DNA of 64,000 bases, from assembly GCA_026686845.1 (NCBI GenBank), contig JAIVEN010000012.1:1738501-1802500 (forward strand). The letters run 5' to 3'. The notes below the pieces were generated by a model. The model was not told the origin of the DNA. It ran no database searches and saw only the letters and a program-made list of their open reading frames with translations. Below are positions 57,263 through 64,000 of this stretch, piece by piece. Position numbers and translations under genes: made by a program. The stretch is from Adenanthera pavonina (Eukaryota; Streptophyta; Magnoliopsida; Fabales; Fabaceae). Position 1 is the first letter of the stretch; every line of letters begins with the position of its first letter.

Positions 57263-58168
57263 TGTTTGAGAGAAAGTGAGGTGAAGCTCAGTTTCACTAA
57301 ACTTCTTCCCTCTTCTTTTGTTCCTTCACTTCATCTTCTTTGTCCTTCTTACTTAGTTTCTGAGTTTTGTAGTTTATTTCGTCCCTCTTTGTGTTATGAA
57401 ACCTTAGTTTCTCTTGAGTCCAATGTGATAACACATTCATTTGATAACTTAGTGTCTCATGAGATATGTATTTCTTTCTTTGCTGCTTGTGTGTTTCATA
57501 AGTCATGTGTTTTCATGCTCCATTGTTGGCATTGTGTCCCATCTTATCCATATAAGTCTATTATGTTCCATTCTCTTTCTACTTCATTCTCTTCTTCTTA
57601 TTTTATGTTAGTATATGTCCCTTTAGTTATTACATCTCCATATTTATTCTATCATTATGCATCATCTATATTTGTTAAATCTGTCCAAATTTTGAATTTA
57701 ATGAATTATATCCAAATCTGTCCAAATTTTTTCTCATATGATCATTGTACCACCTTAGTCACTTTTGAGTCTTTTTGTGTCATATTTCATCCTAATTTCA
57801 TCCTTCATCTTTTCCTTAACCCTTTGGTTTCATTTGAGTCTAGTTGTGTCTAGTTCTTTGTGGCAGGATATTAGTGAAAATGATATGAAGAAAGATTGCA
57901 GATTTTCTTCACTAAAGCTTGAAAATAAAATTTTCGACTCTGGAGCAATGTTATGGTTGCAAAGGCTTAGATGAACATTTAAAACAAGTTTGCATCAAAG
58001 GGAGAGTGATTTCCTTGAAGTTCATGGATGGATTAAAGCAAAGATGCATCAATTAAGCTTAAATGGTAAGTATACTCCTTATTATCTATTTGATGCTTCT
58101 AATCTTTCCTTTTCCTTCCATGTAGATTATAGAGATTCGAGGACAAATGCTTTCAAGGAGGGAGGGAA
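57263..58168 (+). pseudogene. 3' internal part of element D
   Basis: Resumes D after element C. A hydrophobic Ser/Phe/Cys-rich open frame (to 57853) is followed, after a frameshift, by a segment from 57990 reading GKYTPYYLFDASN and DYRDSRTN, then the polypurine-encoded EGGND. It aligns with 48490-49277 of D2 and 53560-52880 of C. It contains the 60-nt intron-like segment at 58066-58125. Confidence 0.6.
58155..58168 (+). promoter_or_regulatory. Polypurine tract of element D
   Basis: AAGGAGGGAGGGAA directly precedes TGATAAAGTACG, the start of an LTR. Confidence 0.8.
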
Positions 58169-58440
58169 TGATAAAGTACGCTTGAGGCATGAAACATTCA
58201 GGGTCCTTGGACAAATTGCAAAGCATAAAAAGGAAGCTTCATCACTTGGAAATCAAGCTTGGAAGGCTAAAGTTCCATTGCAAGGAATAGATGATCCAAC
58301 CCAAGAAGTCTAAATGGCTTGATTATGTTCTCTTTCATGCAAGTTACAGATCCAAGCCCAAAGAGAGCCCACTTAGAGGAGATTACTTATGTGATCAACT
58401 AAAAATGAGTCTTCTTTATTCTAAAAATTCATTCTCATTA
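58169..58440 (+). repeat. Start of a 3' LTR, truncated
   Basis: Begins TGATAAAGTACGCTTGAGGC, parallel to the C LTR start, and keeps the frame of the Ty3-like tail to 58313. It is clearly diverged from the LTR at 49275, so the two are not a simple pair. The right part merges into minus-oriented LTR sequence. Confidence 0.5.
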
Positions 58441-58773
58441 ATTTGTCTCCCTCCAAAGTACATAGGTGGCTCCTTATATAAAGGAATAAGGTAACCAAAA
58501 CCCTATGTTAAAATAAAAAAATGAAAATTACAATAAAAGTAAAGAAAATAATTAGATCTAATCCTAAAGAAGGCATCACAATCTAAGTAAAAAAGGAAAC
58601 AAAATATTCTTGCAAATCACTCCTAAAGGTGGCACCTTTTTGCTGAAAAGAAAGAAAATCCTAGATTCTAACATTTAAAAATTAGGAAACAATTAAATCT
58701 TAATATCCAAGACAATCTTTGATCATATGCCTTATTCTGAAAATTAAATAATAAAAAAAACAAATATTCTAAA
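58441..58773 (-). repeat. Minus-oriented LTR fragment
   Basis: Its reverse complement resembles 49650-49900 of the plus-oriented LTR, sharing the order AGGTGGCACC, GGAAAC and CTTATTCTGAAAATTAA. It is fused to an opposite-oriented gag fragment at 58773. Confidence 0.4.
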
Positions 58774-59715
58774 TAAATGAGAGCAGTCTTGAGGCAAAAA
58801 TACATGCCATCCAAAGCTAAAAGTGTAGTTGAACGTTCCAAGAAGATGCAAATGTCTGTGATCCAAGATTCATGTGATTCCTACATCGAGAAAGTAGATC
58901 GAGTGGATGATGATGTTGCTACCACTTCAACAACTAAGGATAGAATGAGAGAATCCACTACAGGTACACCTAATCCTGAAAACTTTGATATTAATATCTC
59001 GTGATTTAAGATGTTATAATTCTAGTAAGAAGAATGATATTGCTTGCATAGATGATATCCCTTGTGATGGAACAATTGAATTGGAATATGAATTGGGGTG
59101 TGCTGAACTTCAGAATCCCAATGAGTTTAATGATATTAATTGTGATAATGAGATTGAATATGATATCTTACTAAATCTTGAAGAGAGGATTGCAGTTCAG
59201 CTTCTAGTGTACAAATTGAAAATAATGTTGTAACACAATTGGGAAATAAATTTCATGATGTTACTTATGCTTATGAGCAAAATTATCATTGTTTGCATCC
59301 TTTAGCTGAAAATCATGATTCATATGTTGTTAATGATTTGATAGAAAATTCCTTGGATAGTAGCATGCTAGTTCCTAGTAGTGCTAATGATAAAATTTCA
59401 TTGGAAATTGGTTCTTATGATTACAATGGTGAGATTGAGCATGTTGACATGGTGATTGGAGATTTTGATCATGTTGATTTTAATAGGCATGTTAAAAACT
59501 GTTCTTGTGTTTCCGATAAAGCCCATAAACCATTGTCATGTATTCATTTGTGTGAAAATCATGAGAACTTGAAGAGTAAGCTAAAGTGGAAAAATAAGAG
59601 TGGTAGAAATGAGAGAAGAAAAGAGAGATATAAGGGTGAAAGTGTCCAAAAAAATGAAAAGAATGCAAAATGAGTAAGAGAGGAGAAGTGAGAAAAGAGT
59701 AAAAAAGAGGAAGAA
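58774..59715 (+). pseudogene. Fragment of the family ORF (gag end, acidic and basic regions)
   Basis: About 940 bp closely related to 47467-48465 of D2: MRAVLRQKYMPSKAKSVVE, an acidic Asn/Asp-rich region, then a Lys/Arg-rich end. It has stops at 59002 and about 59231 and a frame change. The piece starts and stops abruptly and lies between LTR sequences of the opposite orientation, so it is an inverted or inserted fragment. Confidence 0.65.
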
Positions 59716-60197
59716 TCCTCATCCTAAAAATAGTTTAGATCCTAAATCTCTTAATGGGCCAAAGAAACTAATAAAATAAAATTTCTAAAAATAAATGATG
59801 AAAATTCAAAGAAAATAATGTCTAAATCCTTATAAACATACCAACACATTAATGAAATCACATGTTTATTTACAAGTTGGACCATAAAAGATACTACTAA
59901 TTAACTAATTGGGCTTTATTAATCACTTAAGTTTAGCCCATAATCAATAAAAACGAAATTAAAATAAATTAAGCCCACTAATACCTCAATCTCATGCTCT
60001 TTTAGTTTGGCACATGACATCTTTTAAGTAATCTCCTCCAATGGGCTTCTCTTGAGCTTGGATCTAAAACTTGTATTTTGGAGTTAATAATCTCACTTAA
60101 GCTTGGTTTTTTTTGTTCAGTACCTTGATCAATCTTCCAAGCTCTCAATGCTCATTTCCAAATTCTTACAAGTCATGTCCAGCCCCTTACTCTATCA
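59716..60197 (-). repeat. LTR (3') of element G2, truncated
   Basis: Minus orientation, ending CTCTATCA before a polypurine tract. Its reverse complement resembles the B1 LTR, with AAGCCCAATTAGTTA-like and GGAGATTACTTAAAAGAT blocks. Confidence 0.6.
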
Positions 60198-60815
60198 TTC
60201 CCTCCCTCTTCGGAAGGATTCATCCTCAAATCTCCATAATCTACGTGGAAAGAAAGGGAACAATTAAAAGCATCAAATAGATAATAAGGAGTATACTTAC
60301 CTTTCATACTTAATAGATACTTTGTGACTTCGATCTTCACATAAACATGGAGGACAATATTCTCCCTTGGTTGAAAATTTGTTTTAAATTTTCCTCTAAG
60401 CCTTTGCAACCAATCTGCGAGGATCAAAAGTCTTACTGTGCAATCCATTTGTTTGAATCACAAATGACTCATTTTCATGGATTGGAAAACAAGAGTTGGC
60501 ATCAACCTCACTCAATACCTGTGACAAATAGCTAAACACCAATTCGAAACAACAAAATTTAAATGAAACCAAGGTGTTAGGGGATTCATGGGGAATGATA
60601 TGAGGACAAAACTTGACGCAAACAGACTTAATTGAAAACAAGTGATGCAAACATAGTAGGAAGCATGGAGCAAGCTCAAGACATTGGAGAAAATGAGGCT
60701 AAACATGTGATCCTGATAGAATAAGGGCTAGGCATGACTTGCAAGAGTTTGGAGCGGAGCATGGAGAGCTTGGAAGACTTGATCAAAGTGCTAAATATAA
60801 AGCCTAAGTTTAAGT
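60198..60815 (-). pseudogene. Internal end of element G2
   Basis: The minus-strand polypurine tract at 60198-60211 is followed upstream by EGGND, DYGDLRMN and GKYTPYYLFDAFN frames (60448-60173) and a further hydrophobic frame (60706-60396). This is the same tail as in elements C and D, including the 60-nt intron-like segment (60241-60300). It is cut at 60815 by Sirevirus copy 2. Confidence 0.6.
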
Positions 60816-62461
60816 TGTTGAATCAAGAGTTTTGATGATTCCAAACTAACATCCAAAAGCTTGGATTGAAGATATCAAAGGAGATCAAAGTGCTTCAAGT
60901 GAAGAATTTCTGAGTATTAGCTGCTAGATCTTCTGTAGGATCTTTTGTTATATTTAAAGGAGGGTAAAAGATTTTGATTTTAAGAAAAGATGTTTTTAAA
61001 CCTTGTTTTTATGATTAATCTTGACTTATTTGAAAAATACCCACAAACAGACGAAGTTTGAAAGTTTAAACTGAACTGTCATATTGGAAATTCGAACTTT
61101 GCTTTTGGAAATTCAAACTTCGAGTTAAAACTGAATAAGTCTGAAGAGATGTCTCTCTGTCAGACGAATTTTGATTCTCCAAAATTTGAATTTTCATATA
61201 AGTCTGAAAGGAGCTTCTTTGAAACAGACGAACTTTAAGTCTTCAAAATTTGAATTTCAGACAAAATACAATTTGAGAAAACCAAAGAAATTCGTCTGAA
61301 ACAATGTTAAAGTTCATCTGAAAACAAGATTATATTGAATTTTAAAATTGCTCTTTAACAGACGAACTTTGAACATTAACATTCGAATTTCAGAAGCTAA
61401 AGTTGTGAGTCTGTTGAAATGAAACATTGGCATACGAATGACAGAATTTTGTATCTTCGAATGTTGAAGTTAGTCTGAAAAGAATCTCTCTGACAGACAA
61501 ACTTCACTCCCTCAACATTCGAATTTTGAAGAAAGTGAACTACTGTGCCTCCTTGAACATTCTACAGACAGACGAATTTTGGGCTTCCAAAATTCGAATT
61601 TCGAAGGCACCGTAGAAAATTGAAAACACTGTTCACACTTAACCGAAAAACTTTCTTCTTGAAAATTCGTATGTCACATTGTGAAAATGTTATGTAAGTT
61701 TCAAAATTCGAATTTCACTTCATGAACAGACGAACTTCGTGCTGTAACGTTGGAAGCTTTAACCTTCAGTTTCTTCGAAATTCGTCTGTTGGCCAACCAA
61801 AATTTGAATTTCAGTATGTCAGAAACATTAAATGCGGTTGGTAAACGGATAGTTTTTCAGAGTAACCGTTGGATAACTTCCCCCAACGGATATTTGAGAC
61901 CTAAATCTATAAATACAACATCATTTGAAGTTGTGGGTAACGAATCAAACTTGTATATACCAAATTTCTGCCAAATCTTCTTCTCAAGAGCTTTTACCCT
62001 CTCAACTTCAATATTTATACTTTAACCTTCATATCTACTCTATTCAAGAGAGTTATATCTTTGTAAACAATCTACTCTTCATCTGGAAGACAGATTTACT
62101 TGTGAGGGGAAATCACAAGGGGATTGGGAAGCACATTATAGAAGTGCTTAGAGAGATTGAGAAAGCTCCAGAAACAGAGCATACTCATTGTACTGTGGCA
62201 TTAGCAAGAAGCCCATTGAATTCTTGCTGTATATTGGAAAAATCTCAAGAGTTGTCTTGGGAATGACTGGACGTATGTCAAGTGGATAGACCGAATCAGG
62301 ATAAATCACTGAGTCTTCTTCTCCTTATCTTTACTTTTCAGCTTGCTCTATTTTATACGTTGCTTCCCTTACACTGTGCTATCTTCACCCATTTCATTTT
62401 GTGCAGAGAAATTTCAATCTTCCCAAATCACCCCCCTCTTGGGAAGTCAGCCTTGCTAACA
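60816..62461 (+). repeat. 5' LTR of Sirevirus copy 2
   Basis: TGTTGAATCA start and CTAACA end. CAGACGAA/TTCGTCTG motifs fill 61040-61800, and a TATA-like box is at about 61904. Confidence 0.9.
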
Positions 62462-62463
62462 AG

Positions 62464-62475
62464 TGGTATCAGAGC
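62464..62475 (+). promoter_or_regulatory. Primer-binding site of Sirevirus copy 2 (tRNA-Met)
   Basis: TGGTATCAGAGC, a perfect match, two bases after the LTR. Confidence 0.92.
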
Positions 62476-62516
62476 CTGGATTCCCACTCAAAGGATCTCA
62501 TATTCCGGGAATTAAG

Positions 62517-64000
62517 ATGGCTGGCTTTAGAGAAAGCATACTTCCTGAAGGGAACAACACTAATAGACCACCAGGCTTCAATGGAGAACATTATGGGTAC
62601 TGGAAGATGAGGATGCAAATTTACCTCCAATCAATTGATCTTGATATATGGTCAGTTATTGAGAAAGGAGATTTCATCCCAATGACTCTAACTGAAGATG
62701 AAAGACACAAAGAAAAGCTAGAAGCAGAGTGGAATGAGGAAGACAGAGGGAGAGTCCTGCTAAATTTCAAAGCAAAGCATTGTTTAGTCAGTGCCCTGAA
62801 CTAGGACGAATTCTACAGAGTCTCACAATGCTCCACTGCAAAAGGGATGTGGGACACTTTGCAGATTGCACATGAAGGAACAACTAGGGTCAGGGACAAC
62901 ACACTGAACACATGCATTCGAGAGTATGAAAGCTTCAGAATGGCTGAAGGAGAAACTGTAAAGGAGCTCCAAAAGAGATTCACTCTCATTGTGAATCAAT
63001 TGAAGAGTCTGGGAAAGGAATACTCTCAGTCTGAAAAAGTAAGAAAGATACTCAGAGCTCTCCCTCTGGAATGGCAGCCTAAGGTGACAGCAATAGAGGA
63101 AGCCAGAGGAGAATCAATGGCCTCTGTCACAGCTCTCTTCGGCAGCCTTGAGGAGTATGAAGGAAAAATCAAAGCTCTCAAGGAAGCTGGGCTGGACAGA
63201 AAGAAGAAAGGCCTTGCCCTCAAAGTTGCTGATGAAAAGGAAGAAGAATCTGACGAAGGAGATGAGCTGGATGAAGAAACTCTGGCTATGATGGTCAGAA
63301 AATTCGGAAGATTCTACAATAAGAAGAAGAACAAGAAATTCTTCAAGAAGGGAGCAGCTGGTGAAAGCAAGAGAGAAGCAAAAGAGCCTGTGACTTGCTA
63401 TGAATGCAAGAAGCAGGGACACATCAAATGGGATTGTCCTCAATTCCTCAAAAAGCAAGAAAAGGATAAGAAAGCTGCTGACAAAGGGAGGAAGAAGAAA
63501 GCCTACATCTCATCAATATGGGGCAACAGCTCAGATGAGAAGGAAGAGGATGAGGATGAGATTGCCAACATCTGCCTGATGGCACTTGCTTCTAAAGAAG
63601 CCGATCCCTCATGCAGCAGTGATCAGGAAAGAAGAGGTATATGAATCTGAACCTTCCCATTCTGAGTTACTTGATGCATTTCATGAGCTTCATGATGAGT
63701 TTATTAAAGTTGCTAAAGAACTAAAACGAGCAAAGAGAAAGATTAATAAACTGGAATCTCAAAGCAACATTTCTGAAATCACCTCTCTACCTACTGCTGA
63801 ATCTGTTTGCTGTACTTCATGTATTGAACTTAAGCAAACTAATGATTATTTAGTGCAAAGCATGTCTAGGCTCACTAGAGGTAAAGATATATTATTTGCT
63901 TTGATGGGGAGCCAAAGGATGTCACAAGAAAAAGCTGGTCTTGGCTATGATCCATGTGCTGTCAAGGAAAAGATTAGGAAGAAAAACCAGAATGCATACA
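62517..64000 (+). pseudogene. gag: Sirevirus copy 2 gag, interrupted and cut by the window end
   Basis: The ATG at 62517 matches the gag start of copy A. The first part is open to a TAG at 62802, where copy A has a CAG. The same frame then continues to 63644: a capsid region, an acidic/lysine linker and the zinc knuckle CYECKKQGHIKWDC (about 63396-63437). An extra A in a purine run near 63627 shifts the frame relative to copy A, after which the coding sequence continues in another frame to the window end. It lacks the three stops of copy A, so the two copies decayed independently. Confidence 0.9.

Larger units (their letters stand above)
60816..64000 (+). mobile_element. Sirevirus copy 2, 5' part (runs off the window)
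   Basis: LTR 60816-62461, primer site TGGTATCAGAGC at 62464, then gag to the window end. It is homologous to copy A throughout. The LTR is 1646 bp, 215 bp shorter than in copy A, mainly because only one 198-bp repeat module is present (about 61152-61349). Target duplication cannot be checked. Confidence 0.92.

Overview
The window is plant nuclear DNA, AT-rich and almost entirely transposable elements, with one clearly recognisable host gene. That gene encodes a plant-type CNX3/MoaC protein, the second enzyme activity of molybdenum-cofactor synthesis, in two coding exons. A Sirevirus-type Ty1/copia element with an envelope-like ORF, several Ty3-like non-autonomous elements, a CACTA transposon, a TRIM and MITEs point to a flowering plant, most likely a eudicot. 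I cannot name the species.

Layout. 1-1897 is the edge of a long LTR read on the minus strand. 3451 to about 6540 is probably a decayed LTR. 7039-7350 is a compact TRIM. 7769-12186 is a non-autonomous CACTA element bounded by CGG duplications. 15136-31170 is a non-autonomous Ty3-like element (B1, target duplication AATCT), and a 12.2-kb Sirevirus (copy A, 17349-29584, target duplication GTTTC) sits inside it. 31620-39135 holds possible exons of a broken host gene, separated by two decayed copia elements (G and F) that carry a Stowaway MITE and a 156-bp duplicated tract. A foldback MITE (41016-41257) lies just upstream of CNX3 (41569-42478). Copia element E (43094-46755, minus) lies 0.6 kb downstream of CNX3.

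47103-60815 is a nest of copies of the same Ty3-like non-autonomous family as B1, in both orientations: D2, a shared LTR, D, an intact-ended C, an inverted gag fragment and G2. A second Sirevirus (copy 2) starts at 60816, inside G2, and runs off the window.

How the pieces work. Sirevirus copy A keeps LTRs, tRNA-Met primer site, gag, pol, an envelope-like ORF and polypurine tract, but nonsense codons and frameshifts stop it from being autonomous. The B/C/D family keeps LTRs, primer site, a Ty3-type Gag and a Ty3-type polyprotein C-terminal tail that runs into the 3' LTR. In place of protease, reverse transcriptase and most of integrase it has a family-specific reading frame (acidic, then Lys/Arg-rich, then hydrophobic Ser/Phe/Cys-rich). 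It would need enzymes from another element to move. This family and the modular repeats in the Sirevirus LTR are the most interesting signals in the window. All divergence figures are by-eye counts.
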